This document shows positions 37,530 through 49,976 of a stretch of DNA of 64,000 nt, piece by piece (position 1 is the first letter of the stretch; every line of letters begins with the position of its first letter). Under the pieces are notes generated by a model, which saw only the letters and a list, made by a program, of their open reading frames with translations, did not search any database and was not told where the DNA came from. The stretch spans positions 7,176,026 to 7,240,025 of the forward strand of contig CM034140.1 in assembly GCA_019914995.1 (NCBI GenBank), given 5' to 3'. The DNA is from Acanthochlamys bracteata. Lineage: Eukaryota > Streptophyta > Magnoliopsida > Pandanales > Velloziaceae. The translations under genes were made by a program, and so were the position numbers.

Positions 37530-39300
37530 TTTCCCTTCAGTTTATTTGTTTACAAGTGTAATAAAATCTTCAGTTTGTAATCTTTAGTCTGGGCAGTGGC
37601 ACCATCTGCACTAAGATGCTTGCAGGTAATCGAGTTTTGTTCACTTCCTATTAATAGATATCTTAACATTCATGAATAGGACATAACAGTTTAAAGTGTT
37701 GATATACAAATTTAGTATCACTATCAATTTGTCATACCTGTTGTGTTGAACACTTCTACTACAAGATGTTTAGCAAATAGCAATCAGGATAGCAATTATG
37801 CCAGTACCACTAGAACCTCCATAAACCATATGTCAACTTAAAAAATAACTTCACTAAAGCATGAGTTACTTTTCCAGTTAAGCCGGTAGGCTTAATTATT
37901 TTTCTATAAGTACATTGTTTTGCTAATACAACTATACAAGTGAATTCTTAGACAAAACAAATATTCCAAAAACATCTATTCTCTCATTACCATCAATACA
38001 GAAATCAACAAATTTTCTGATGATAGAGACAAGTTTGCACATAAGCAAGGTCGCAAATCAAGGATCCTACTGACAGTAACACAGTAAAGCAAGTGTATTT
38101 AATTAAAAAGCTAGAGAATTTAACAAAAACACAAAGTACAACTCAAGTTATTATTTAGACAAAACTTGCTTATATGAGCATTTGGTTCTAGTTAAGTTTG
38201 ACATAAATCTAATTATGTTTTACCAAAGGACAATAGCACTCAATTCGCAACCGCACAAATTAACTTGCAGATACATATGTGTGAAAAATGCTTGTTGCAC
38301 ATGCAAATGATAAAACATTTAAAGATGCTCAGACAAGATCATGGTTTTAAAACCTAGATAGAATAGCCATATTCAAAACTTACAAGGACTAGAGGCAGAA
38401 CCATCATACATAAGCACTGAGGTAGAAACATCATGAACTGCCAAATATTGGGTCAAACCACTAAAATCCACCATGACTCAGATGATAGGCACTTTCAGGC
38501 ATTATAGAAAAGTAGTCAAATACATTAAAATGTCAAAACAAAGACAAGCAAGCTTATATAGAGAAAGATTTGAGGAAACAATCAAACCATATACTAAGTT
38601 ATTATTATTAACGCGAAGCAAGTGCTACGTAAACTAAACGTGACAAAATGAGGATAAAAAATTCTTCTTCAAACAAATAAACATAACAATAGTACAACAC
38701 GGAAAAAAACTTGTCTTTTATATGCCGCATTGAACGAGATGGGAATCTATTCAAAAATAGTTTAGTAGAAAAATATGTAGAAAAAACTCTAACCACACAA
38801 AGATAAAATCAAAATTCAATTATCATCTCCTTAACAAGCCAGAACAGCACAAAGTTGATCTAAATTTCTCCAATACTAAAACTCACTTTAAGCCAACGCT
38901 ACATACTCTAATTTCCCACCACATAATAATAACGCCATTTAATACCCCCTTTTGCAAAAGTAAAATAGAAAGCCAGTGGACAGGAATCACAACAAAAACT
39001 GAGAAAAAATAAAAACCACTATGGTCAAAACAGATTATTAAGAGGTTAATGTATGACTGGAAATGTTGCAGTCAACCACAGAGATCAATCAGAAACACTA
39101 AGAATCAACTTAAATTAAAAAGAAGCAAACAAACAAACAGTAATAACACTAAAAAAAAATATTCTGTCTTAAAAAAATCAGTCAAAAACACCCCAAATCC
39201 ACTCCTAACTAAATTCAGGAATACTGAATTGAAAAAGTAAAATTCATTAACATGATCCAAGCTACAACTAGAGCTGAAAGCTACATGATTGAGATGCTTA
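37530..39300. other. Intergenic region without recognised genes
   Basis: A/T-rich DNA of modest complexity. Open frames at 38608-38796 (-) and 39049-39240 (+) are lysine/asparagine-rich without family motifs. It could hide introns of the BTF3 remnant, but no exon is recognisable. Confidence 0.4.
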
Positions 39301-39605
39301 CCCTGATTCGAGACCTCGGGTTATTTATTCAAGACATGGCATTACGGATTATGAATGAAGAGGGGGTCGCAAACCAAATAAATGGATTGTGGAACATTCG
39401 AGAAAATAATATCCACAGATTACAAGAAGCTCAATGTATATCTTAGGATATAAGAGAAAGAGGAGAAAAAAAAAACATACCAAGCCACGACACTGCTACG
39501 AGTTGTTAAGCCTTACAATCTTTTACAACAGTTGTAGTCTGTCTAGTGCACAAATGGTCTTTCTGTGAAAACTACAATATTTGGATTTACAATATTCATA
39601 TATTC
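39300..39605 (+). pseudogene. Degenerate NLR fragment (MHD to first LRR)
   Basis: This stretch aligns base for base with exon 2 of the intact NLR (about 32165-32465). Landmarks include GACATGGC(A/G)TTA, CAAACCAAA(C/T)AAATGGAT and GAGTTGTTAAGCCTTACAAT. It has several indels and stops (for example after QCIS near 39446), so it cannot encode a working receptor. Only the start of the LRR exon is preserved, with no NB-ARC nearby. Confidence 0.8.
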
Positions 39606-40571
39606 AATGTCGACCACCACGGAAGCAGTGTTATCAAATCCGGAAAACGATGATCAGGACTCCAAACAGTCCGAGTCTACAAATAAATCGGTTAAAGAAT
39701 CGATCTATCACGATCCAGATTGATCCGAACGATTTTAGAGTTAACCCATTAAACCAATCGTTCGGATTAAGCTGGGCGGGGCTGAAACAAAAATGCGTGA
39801 CTTATTTATAATGTTTTTAGATTTTGCTCCGATTTTCGATGGATGGATTTTGTCACTTCTTCATCTAAGTTATATCCTCTGGTTCTACGGTCTTCGCTTT
39901 TTGTTCGCTTCGGCTTTATCGAAATTTTCACTCTGCTCCGTCGATTACATTGGTCGAGTTCTGCTTCGCCGAATTCGTCGTCTTTACTTCAATTTTGATG
40001 CTTTAGTTTTATCGAACTTTTTTGCTACAATTCCGCTTTGTTAATTCGACAACTACAATCTCTAGCATCCCTCTGCTGCTCCGACTATAATTGCATTAGA
40101 GCAAGTAGAGCTAGATCAGAAGCTGTCCTCGCTTCCGTGTTTCTACAGTTATCTGAACAAGAGCATCTTCATACATACGCTTTTAAGCCTTACAACAACA
40201 AATTAACATATTCTTCCAAATTCAAAACTATGCATAATTTTATTGAACTTAATTTTATAAATTCTATTTTTTTATCAATCAAACACACTACTAAACCTGC
40301 AAAATCAACTCAGAATGGGAGGGATAAATTGAGTTGATAATAAAAAAATTATGATTAACAAAAGTTCCTACAACAGCAACTACATAGCCGTCTGTGTGTA
40401 TGATAAATCCTACAAACATATAATAGCACAACAGATTTTGCAGTATGATAAATCGACTGTAAACTTAAATTATTTAGGAGATTTACGTGGTTCGATAAAT
40501 CTTTTTATCTACATTAACGGATGCTCTTTTATAAGAGATGAAGCTTCACTAATCTTTTAACAAGCTACACT
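39606..40571. other. Intergenic, transposon-like debris
   Basis: Contains CCGAGTC/GATCC-rich direct and inverted fragments at 39650-39790 and open frames without motifs (39793-40560). The sequence resembles remnants of DNA transposons, but I cannot delimit an element here. Confidence 0.35.
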
Positions 40572-41326
40572 TAGGAGTGACAATATGGATTAGTGGGTCG
40601 ATTTTGGATCGACCCATTTAATAATCGGATCAAATTCGGATCGACCCATTTAATAATTAAAATTATTAATTATTAATTTTATATTTTTAAGCTTCAGCGA
40701 AATGATAAGATCAGTTCGAACGGAAGTATACGATATTTTTACTGATGAGATATAATTATGTCTAATAAACTATGCATTCCTTAATATCATCGGTACTTAA
40801 AATATCCAAAAAAAATTATTTTTTTATTTTTTAAAAATATATGATAATAGCTAAAATTTATGATTATAAATACATATTAATAATTTCGATAAAAATTTTG
40901 ATAAATATATCTATCTAACAAAATTTTCATAAAAATCTTTATATGAAATCTAAATTCGTCATAAAAAATACCTACATAGTAATACTTTCGATAATATTAT
41001 AATTTTCATCTTACACTATTTACTAAGGTATAAAAATAAAAAATTAATTATAAATACAATATAATTTAATAATCTGTAACTAACTATTATCGATTATTTT
41101 TATTACCAATATTTTATTATACGGTAAAAAAAAATCAAGAATTATTCTTTCGAAAGGTGACATTTCGGATTAATTCGGATTGATCCATTGAATAACCGGG
41201 TCAAATTTGTTCAACTCTAACCTAAACATATATATTTATACGGGTCAAATTTTCTAATCTTAATCCTGATTAAATAGATCAATTTCGAATTAAAATTTTG
41301 GATTGGATCATATATTGCCACCTCTA
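40572..41326. mobile_element. Non-autonomous hAT element (755 bp)
   Basis: The ends are inverted: TAGGAGTGACAATATGGAT on the left and the complement of TAGAGGTGGCAATATATGAT on the right, the usual TAGxGGTGRCAA start of plant hAT MITEs. An exact 8 bp target duplication GCTACACT lies at 40564-40571 and 41327-41334, matching hAT insertion. The interior is A/T-rich with GGATCGACCC repeats near the left end and no transposase. Confidence 0.8.
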
Positions 41327-41389
41327 GCTACACTTATCAAGAACAAAATAATTCACCGTGCACACTTACTTCTGTGGATTTCTCTACAC

Positions 41390-41671
41390 CATGTGTTTCC
41401 AAGCATGTGTTTCACAAGTGTGCAAACAAAGAGCTAGCTGTAATTAATTAACTCGTTTACTATTGCTTGCAAGTTGTTGGTTTTTTTTATTTAATTTTCA
41501 GATTAGAAAAAGACTAAGACTCTACAGAAATATAAATAAAAGGTACCGAAAATCTGGTGCAGGACTTTTTTTCACCCATCTTCTACTAATTAATTTTCGA
41601 AGTATTCCGGTATTCCTGGATTATAATTCACCTCTAAAGTTTACTCATTCACATTAATGCTCATCTTCAAA
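41390..41671. repeat. Duplicated unit, copy B, left part
   Basis: Matches 34005-34275 of copy A, including GAGCTAGCTGTAATT, GATTAGAAAAAGACTAA and CGAAGTATTCCGGTATTC. It ends in TTCAAA, directly followed by the CACTA element; the unit resumes at 59866. Confidence 0.85.
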
Positions 41672-41689
41672 CACTACTACAATTATTAG

Positions 41690-42575
41690 CTTTACCGACT
41701 GAAAATTATCGACTACAAAAATGTAGTAGCTAAATTCACAAACTACCGACTGAAAAAACACTGGTCGGTATTCTCTAAACATTTACCGACTAACAAAAAA
41801 ACAGTCGGTAAAGTTAACGACAACACAAAAACCAGTCGGTAAGAGGCTAACATATTACCGACTGGTTATTTTACCAGTCGGTAGTGGAATTCCTTAGCGA
41901 CTGCCTGAATTCCAGTCGGTAAATGTATATATTCTCAACGGTATATTTTGCAAGACGTGGGTTAATCTATATGTTACCAGACTGCGAGAATTCTCAGTCG
42001 GCATATGTATGTAAATTGCCGACGAATAATACGTATAGTCGGCAAGTATATGTATTATCGACTCAGTATATCGGCAGTCGGTAATTATTTCATTTACCGA
42101 TTGCGGAACTTTACTGTCGGTATTGAAGTTGGGCGATGTTGTATACATGTTACCGACTGGAAACAGTCGTTGTCGGTACGTATATGTATGTAAATTACCG
42201 ACTGCGTCTAGTTTAGTCGGGTTCTGATCAGAATGTCACCGACTGTGTCCATCTTCAGTCGGTATTTGTCATTTACCGACTAGCTTACCCTCTCCGTCGG
42301 TATAAGGTTGTAAGTTCCGGTTGTATAGTTATGTAGACGTACAGTAGCTGATGTATGTACCGACTTAGGTCAATTTCAGTCGGTATGTGGTTGTAGGTTA
42401 CCGACTTTTTCTCCTGTTAGTCGGTTTTGGGTAAGTGGATTAGCGACTGTGTGTTATTCAGTCGGTAATTGTTACGAAGATTGATGACTGGCTACTTTGT
42501 TAGTCGGTCTTTCGATATACTTTACCGACTATGTCGTGGTTCAGTCGGTAATGTGTCTAAATTTACCCGACTCGA
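41690..42575. repeat. Left subterminal repeat array of the CACTA element
   Basis: Dozens of short motifs of the type TTACCGACTG and its complement CAGTCGGTAA alternate every 20-45 bases, often as hairpins (for example 41855-41884). In En/Spm elements such arrays are binding sites for the TNPA protein. Confidence 0.9.
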
Positions 42576-42594
42576 ACCAGTACCGATCATTTTC

Positions 42595-42820
42595 TCCCAA
42601 ATCTAAAATCCTAGGTTTTCGCCGGAGGCCTTCTCTTGCCGGCGATTGCTCATCTGCGGGTGAGATTCAGCTCCAACTTGCCGGAATTGCTGCTGTCCGA
42701 CGCTACCCGTTGTAATTCCGACTTCATCTCGCCGGATTGAGCTTCGTCTCGGTGGATTTCTACATCGCCGCTGTCTTGCCGGAAATTGCACAATCGCCGG
42801 TGTCATCTCGCCGGGAATAG
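42595..42820 (+). promoter_or_regulatory. GC-rich first (non-coding) exon of the CACTA transcript
   Basis: A markedly GC-richer island rich in GCCGG motifs directly follows the subterminal array and ends in a good donor, GGAATAG|GTAAGCATC, at 42820/42821. By position it should be the promoter-proximal leader exon of the element's transcripts. Its acceptor is not certain. Confidence 0.5.
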
Positions 42821-43507
42821 GTAAGCATCTTTCAGTTCGTCTTCAACTACTAATTTGAATGTAAAAAGGCAACTGTCAGTTCAAAAATTGACCAAAATCT
42901 TGATGAATTCGTTACTGTTCTTTTGTTTTTATTTTGTTTTATTGAATCAATTGATAGTGAAAGAACAAAACTATCTCTTCTTTTTTTTTTGTCACTCGTA
43001 ACAGGGGCTAGGGTTAGGGTTAGGGTTATGGTTACGTACTGCTAGGAATCTTTTGTTATATGGTAGAAAGACCATGAATTGAATTTAATTCAAGAAAAGG
43101 TAGAGAGTGTGCGTCTGTGAGTGACTGAAAGAAACGGTAGGACAGTCTGAGAAGCCAATAGGTAGAGAGTACGCGATTGTTGTTTATAGGATGGAGTGTA
43201 GATGCAGACCAAATGTTTGGGCAAATGGCGAGCTGGACAAAAGCATAGATGCTGAGCAGAACATGGAGGTGTGATTTATTTACATCAGGGGTAAAATGTA
43301 ATCATTTGTGGAAGCCAAGCAATTTTAACTCATTATTAAAAATTTGTGTTCTTGTGAAGTTAGCTAAATTAATGATTTTAATTCTCTTGACTCAATAAGT
43401 AGTTCCTAAAAACCAAGCTAATATGTTGTAATAATTTTTTTTTTAGTCGTAAGAAGAAAGTTGTATGTTATCCAGCTCTCTTCATCACCAATTATCTCAT
43501 CTTTTTT

Positions 43508-44880
43508 GGTATACCTTATGAATTTTTGTGGAATGTTTTAACTGTTTAAGAATTTTTTGAAGCAGTCTACTGTAGGATATCTTGCTATTGAAGTATGTAG
43601 GAAACTCTCCCACCTCACCCCCCCATCTTCCGCTGTAGGAACTCCCCCCCTCCTTTGCTGTAGGAAACTCTCCCTCTACCCTTGCTGTAGGAACCTCCAC
43701 CATCCCCCCTACCCCCTACTGTAGGAAGGAAACTCTTCCACCTTCCAAAAAAAAAAAAAAAACTCATTGTATATGCTTTCTGTAGACCCTGCTGTAGGAA
43801 GAATTTTTGTGGCATATTTGTTTTGACAAAGTTTATGAATTTTTTTGGAATGTTTTAACTGTTTATGAATTTTTTGAAGCAGCCTACTGTAGGATATGTT
43901 TGCCATTGAAGTATGTAGGAAACTCTCCCCCTCACCCCCATCTTCCACTGTAGGAACTCCCCCTCCTTTGCTTTGAGGGAAACTCTCCCTCTACCCTTGC
44001 TGTAGGAACCTCCACCATCCTCCTACCCCCCCTGCTGTAGGAAGGAAACTCTTCCACCTTCCAAAAAAAAAGAAAAACTCATTGTATATGCTTTCTGTAG
44101 ACCCTGCTGTAGGAAGAATTTTTGTGGCATATTTGTTTTGACAAAGTTTATGAATTTTTTTGGAATGTTTTAACTGTTTATGAATTTTTTGAAGCAGCCT
44201 ACTGTAGGATATGTTTGCCATTGAAGTATGTAGGAAACTCTCCCCCCTCACCCCCCCATCTTCCGCTGTAGGAACTCCCCCTCCTTTGCTGTAGGAAACT
44301 CTCCCTCTACCCTTGCTGTAGGAACCTCCACCATCCTCCTACCCCCCCTGCTATAGGAAGGAAACTCTTCCACCTTCCAAAAAAAAAAAAAAACTCATTG
44401 TATATGCTTTCTCAGAGACCCTGCTTTGTAGGAAGAATTTTTGTGGCATATTTGTTTTGACAAAGTTTATGAATTTTTTTGGAATATTTTAACTGTTTAT
44501 GAATTTTTTGAAGCAGCCTACTGTAGGATATGTTTGCCATTGAAGTATGTAGGAAACTCTCCCCCCTCACCCCCCCATCTTCTTTGTAGGAACTCCCCCT
44601 CTCCTTTCTTTGTAGGAAACTCTCCCTCTACCCTTCTGAGGAACCTCCACCATCCCCTACCCCCTGCTGTAGGAAGGAAACTCTTCCACCTTCCAAAAAA
44701 AAAAAAAAAAACTCATTGTATATGCTTTCAGAGACCCCTTTGAGGGAAGAATTTTTGTGGCATATTTGTTTTGACAAAGTTTATGAATTTTTTGGAATGT
44801 TTTAACTGTTTATGAATTTTTTTTAAGCGACCCTCTTGAGGATATGTTTGCCATTGAAGTATGAGGAAACTCTCCCCTCT
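43508..44880. repeat. About 316 bp tandem repeat, 4+ copies
   Basis: Copies are marked by the AGCCTACTGTAGGAT block at about 43564 (as AGTCTACTG), 43881, 44196, 44515 and, degraded, 44825, spacings of 315-319 bases. Each unit contains several CTGTAGGA motifs, C-rich tracts, a poly-A run and TTTGTTTTGACAAAGTTTAT. Minus-strand open frames here are just translated repeat. Confidence 0.9.
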
Positions 44881-45535
44881 CACCCTCTTTGTAGTAAAAC
44901 TCCTCCCCCGCCCCCCCAACTAAAAATCGCCCCCTTTAACAAAACATCCTTAACAAAACTCTACTAACCCCCTTAACAAAAAAATTCTAAGTCCCCCTGG
45001 TAGGAGAAAACCCAACCCAACAAAAAATTTATCAACCCTGCCGTAGGAAAACTCCCCCCTACTGCCTTCCTACTATAGTAAAACTCTCCCTTACTGCCCC
45101 CCTAACAAAAACATTCTACTACGATCCTAACAAAAAAATTCTACTGCCCCTCATTAACAAAAAAATCCATCTGCCTCTCCCTCCTTAACAAAAAAATTCG
45201 TCAACCTGCTATAGGAAAACTGTCCCCTACTGCTGTAGGAAAACTCCTCCTTACTGCCCCCCCTAACAAAAACATTCTACTGCGATCCTAACGAAAAAAT
45301 TATACTGCCCCTCATTAACAAAAAAATCCATCTGCCTCTCCCTCTTTAACAAAAAAAATTGGCCCCGACTCAGAGGGAAAACTCCCCTCGCCTCTCCTTT
45401 GAGGGAAAAATCGCCCCCTCACTGTAGGGAAAACTCCCCCACCGGGGTCTCCTAACAAAAAATTCTCTTTGCCTCACCTTAACAAAACTCTACTGCCCCC
45501 TGCTGTAGGAGAACTGTCCCCTACTGCATACGTAG
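44881..45535. repeat. Degenerate short repeats following the 316 bp array
   Basis: C-rich phrases (CTACTGCCCCC), CCTAACAAAAA blocks and GTAGGAAAACTCC phrases alternate irregularly, with a larger internal duplication of about 180 bases (45050-45180 versus 45225-45350). It looks like a diverged derivative of the CTGTAGGA-containing repeat. Confidence 0.65.
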
Positions 45536-46158
45536 GTGAGGAGCTCTAGCTTGATGAGAGACTGCATGCATTTATTTTCAAGATGATTGAATATGAACTC
45601 ATTCCTATATCACCAATAACAACAACAACCTTCTCTTGTATTTATTGCATCATTTCCTTTTCAATGATACCCAACATTTGTCCTTTTTATTTTTTTAATA
45701 GGTTTTAATTAATGCATGCCAAAAACTACTGCTGTAGCAATAAGCTTATAATATTCTCTGCAATATTAATCTGTTCACAAGAGGTCAGAACCTAATGAGC
45801 TACAAAAGGTTTTAATTCTTGAACTAAAGAATATAAATATATAGTATATAAAGAAGAAACATAAAGAATCAAGAGCATGCTTTATTTCTGATCATAGAGA
45901 GAGTTTCTGACTCAGAGATCCTTTTGGTGATTTCATGTCATGGGTTGACGTTTGTAGCTAGGAGCACTAATTAATGAACTAGGATATATAATGTACACAT
46001 ACGTGTATATAATGCTAGAGTTTCTGATCATATATATATAATGTACACATACGTGTATATGGTAAGTATTAATTATTAGAGTAAATAATATATTTTCAAA
46101 TGAATGTAATAATGTACGTATATTCTACTCCGGCTAATGTGGATTATTATGAAATAGG

Positions 46159-49100
46159 ATGGATAAGAGTTGGATATATAATCCCGATAAGTTGTCGGAG
46201 GAGTATACAAATGGAGTCCGCTCCTTTATGCAATTTGCTAAAGATCATTTGCAGAATGTTAGCGAGATGTATTGTCCATGTTGACGTTGTTTGAATAGAT
46301 ATTCAAACATGCTCGATGTGGTATACATGCATTTACTTGTGAATGGTTTTATGGCGTCTTACACGAGATGGAACTTACATGGAGAAGTCACTCATCAAGA
46401 TAACCAAAGTCTTGGTGTTCGTAGAGATGAGACTCCAATGAGACCTGTTGAAGACGAAGAATATGATGAAATGTTTGAAATTTTGGAGGATATACGCAGG
46501 GGTGGTGTTGTGGATTTAAATATCCCTCAAGTAGCTGCGGAGGGCGACACACGTCCGCCCCTTGTTGGTGAAGGGTCTTCAGTTGCGGCAGATGATATTA
46601 ATAGATATGATAAGTTGCTCGAAGATGTCGAGAAGCCATTATATGAGGGATGTACGATTTCAAAATTATCATTCCTCATAAAACTGCTGCATGTTAAGGT
46701 GCTTAACCGTTGGAGCAACAAAGGTTTTAACATGCTGCTTGATCTTTTGAATGATGCATTTCCGAAAGGGCATTTGCTTCCTTCGTCTTACTATCAATGT
46801 AGAAAGATTCTGAGGGATTTAGGTTTGGGATGGGAACCTATTGCTGCATGCGAGAATGATTGTGTTCTTTTTAGAAAGGAGTTGGTAAATGAGGAGAAGT
46901 GCCCAGAATGCAATTCATCAAGGTGGAAGGTTAATGATGGCACCGGTAAGAAGGTTTCCAAGAAGGTGCTTCGTCATTTTCCAATAGTGCCTAGACTGCG
47001 ACGATTTTACATGTCAAGAAAGACGGCTTTAGATATGAGATGGCATAAGGAGAAACGTATTGATAAACCTGAGATTTTGAGACATCCTGCAGATGCTGAG
47101 GCTTGGAAGGATTTTGATGTGAAGTTTCCATGGTTTGCTAGTGATGCTCGAAATTTATGACTTGGCTTGGCGACTGATGGATTCAATCCTTTTGGAGATA
47201 TGAGCAATGCATATAGTTGCTGGCATGTTATTTTAATGCCGTACAATTTACCTCCATGGATGTGCATGAAAGAGCCATACTTTATTATGTCTCTTTTAAT
47301 TCCAGGAAAAAAATCACCTGGTAGAGATTGATGTATATCTTCAGCCACTGATTGAAGAGTTGAAGGAGCTGTGGGAGAACGGAGTTTCAACATATGACGC
47401 CGTCTCCAATACTATATTTCAATTACATGCAGCTGTTCTATGGACCGTAAATGATTTTCCTGCATATAGAGTTTTATCCGAGTGGAGCACAAAAGGCTAC
47501 TTGGCATGCCCCATATGTAACAAATATACATACTCCGTCAAACTTAGAGACAAGATTGGTTATCTCGGCCATCGTCGCTACTTGCCGAGCAACCATCTAT
47601 ATAGAAGGAGTAAAAAATTCAATGGAAAGCAAGAAGCAGCACCACCACCTCCTACATTGTCAATTGATGAATTGTTAGAACAGATAGATATTGTTAAAGA
47701 CGTGAAGTTTGGAAAGCCTATATGTGGTAAGAAGAGGAAGCGCACATCCGAGGAGCTTAATTGGACCAAAAGAAGTATTTTTTTTGAACTACCATATTGG
47801 AAGGATCTATTAATTCGTCACAATCTTGATGTCATGCATATCGAGAAAAATATTTGTGATAACATCTTAGGAACTTTGATGAATATAGATAAGAAGACGA
47901 AGGATACTCTGAAGGCTCGTTGGGACCTAGAAGATTTAGGTATACGACGTGAGCTGCATACAAAGAAATTGGATACCAATAAGTGGGAGAAATCGATTGC
48001 GGCCTACACATTATCATCTCAGGAAAGAAGGAAATTTTGTGAATTTCTTAAGTCTGTAAGATTTCCTGATGGGTATGCTACAAATATTTCGAGATATGTA
48101 AATATGGTGGATGGTAGAATTTCGGGTTTGAAGAGTCATGATAATCATGTGATGTTGCAGCGCTTACTGCCTATTGGTTTACATGGGTATCTTAAAAAAG
48201 AAGTGTTAGAAGTAATTAGTGAACTTGGAAGATTTTTCAGAGAATTATGTGCAAAGACTCTAAAATTGGATGGATTGAGAGAGTTACAGCATAACATTGT
48301 GGTTATTCTTTGCAAGCTTGAGATGATATTTTCTCCGGCATTTTTTGATATCATGATACATTTAGTTGTACACTTGCCGGATGAAGCTATCAAGGGAGGT
48401 CCTGTTCATTATAGATGGATGTATCCTATAGAGAGGTAAATTTTATTATGAAAATCTCAAATTTCTCATTTACTTTTCTATTGGAATTATAAAAATTTTT
48501 TTATTTCATCTATATTTGTAGGACTCTTGGTACGCTTAAGGCGTCCGTTCGTAATAGAGCACGCCCAGAAGGCTCCATAGCAGAATCTTACATAGTAAAT
48601 GAGTGTCTTATTTTTTGTTCTAGATACTTGCGAGGATTGGAGACTCGATTTAATCGACAAGAACGACATAAAGATGGAGAGAAACAGGTGGATACAACAT
48701 TATCTGTATTTTCTCAAAAGGTTCGACCCTTAGGTAAGGCAAACCAAATTCTCCTCGCAGAAGAGGAATACAATTTAGCACATTGGTTTGTCTTAAATAA
48801 CTGCGATGAAGTCATTCCATATCTCAAGTAAGTATTTACAATTTAAAAATGTTCTCGAATTTTTTGGCCTTTGTCATTAATACCTTATAAGATTGCAAGT
48901 GGCTTACTAAAGAATATTTACAGTGAGCATGAGGAGCTTCTCAAAGTTGAGAGTTCACTTAACTTAGAAACAAGACAAAGAGATGGATTTCCTACGTGGT
49001 TTAAAAGTCGAGTATGAAATACTATATCAATATATACATATATATTGAGTTAGAGATTTTAGTTATGGCCAATATTTTTTTAAAATACTTATTTTTTATA

Positions 49101-49858
49101 TATTTTAATTATAGATAAGACATATTCATGTCAGTACGCAAGAGAATGCAGATGATCTACATTCATTAGCACTTGGTCCAGATAGACGTGCCATTAGGTA
49201 TTCTGGATGCATCGTCAATGGAGTGAAATTTCTCACATACAAACGCGAACGTCGCTTGTTGACTCAAAATAGTGGAATCTGTGTGCAAGGAGATCATAAA
49301 GATCAAATTTTAGATTTTTATGGTGTACTGAATGATGTCTTGATTTTGACATATCCTAGGGGACATCAAGTCCTTTTATTCAAGTGTGAATGGTTTGACT
49401 TAAATCACAGAAAACCCATCAGGATTGATGATGACTTTATTAGCATCAACATTACAAAAAAATGGTACCAAAATGATCCATTCGTGTTTCCTATGAATGT
49501 GACTCAAGTGTTTTATGTTCCTGATACAAAGCATGGTAATGATTGGGTTGTTGTACAACAACCACAACATCGATATTTATTTCATCCCTCGTTGTTTGGA
49601 GAAGGCTGCGATGACGAAGACACAAATATTGATGATGATTTGATAATGGGAGAGAATAATGCTTATCAAGAAGTGAAAAGTTCAACCGTAAGAGTCAGAG
49701 ATGATAATATGGAAATAGATCATCTAAGTAAGATAGTTGAACTTGATCATGAAGTGATTGATGTTTTGGACGAGCAAGAATGCCTTTATACCAGTGATGG
49801 TCAAAATGAAAATAAAAGTTCGGACGAGTATAGTCGTAGTGATGATGATTGCATTTGA
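46159..49858 (+). pseudogene. TNP2-type CACTA transposase, broken
   Basis: The reading frame starts MDKSWIYNP (transposase-associated domain, 46159) and continues into the TNP2/Transposase_21 core. A DUF4218 region follows (VILCKLE...FFDIM.HL..HLPDEA, PEGSIAESY) and then DUF4216 (YGVLNDVLILTYPRGHQV). Exons on the 3' side are well spliced: to 48435, 48522-48827, 48924-49011, 49115-49858. Breaks are a TGA at 46282-46284 inside the CPC..C zinc-like motif, a TGA at 47158-47160, and a frameshift near 47328 where the conserved core changes frame. The protein would have excised and reinserted the element; this copy cannot encode it in one piece. Confidence 0.88.
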
Positions 49859-49976
49859 ATTAATCACATGTGAGTTTTAACTCAATCTTGTTTAATTATT
49901 TTTATCTATTTCATTTCTAATTCTAAATTTTATTTTTTAAACTTTGTATACAGGTATTTTCTCTTAACTTATCTTT

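Noticed and set aside
41690-42575. Regularly spaced short repeats that could suggest a CRISPR-like array
   Set aside because: Repeats alternate in orientation, vary in length and sit at both ends of a CACTA element in a plant genome; these are transposon subterminal repeats.
43006-43027. Three TTAGGG units resembling telomere repeat
   Set aside because: Too short for an interstitial telomere. Such motifs (telo-boxes) are common in plant leaders, and it lies in the CACTA leader/intron region.
43497-44919. Series of similar 60-86 aa minus-strand open frames
   Set aside because: They are translations of the 316 bp tandem repeat, include poly-F from the poly-A run, and have no family similarity.
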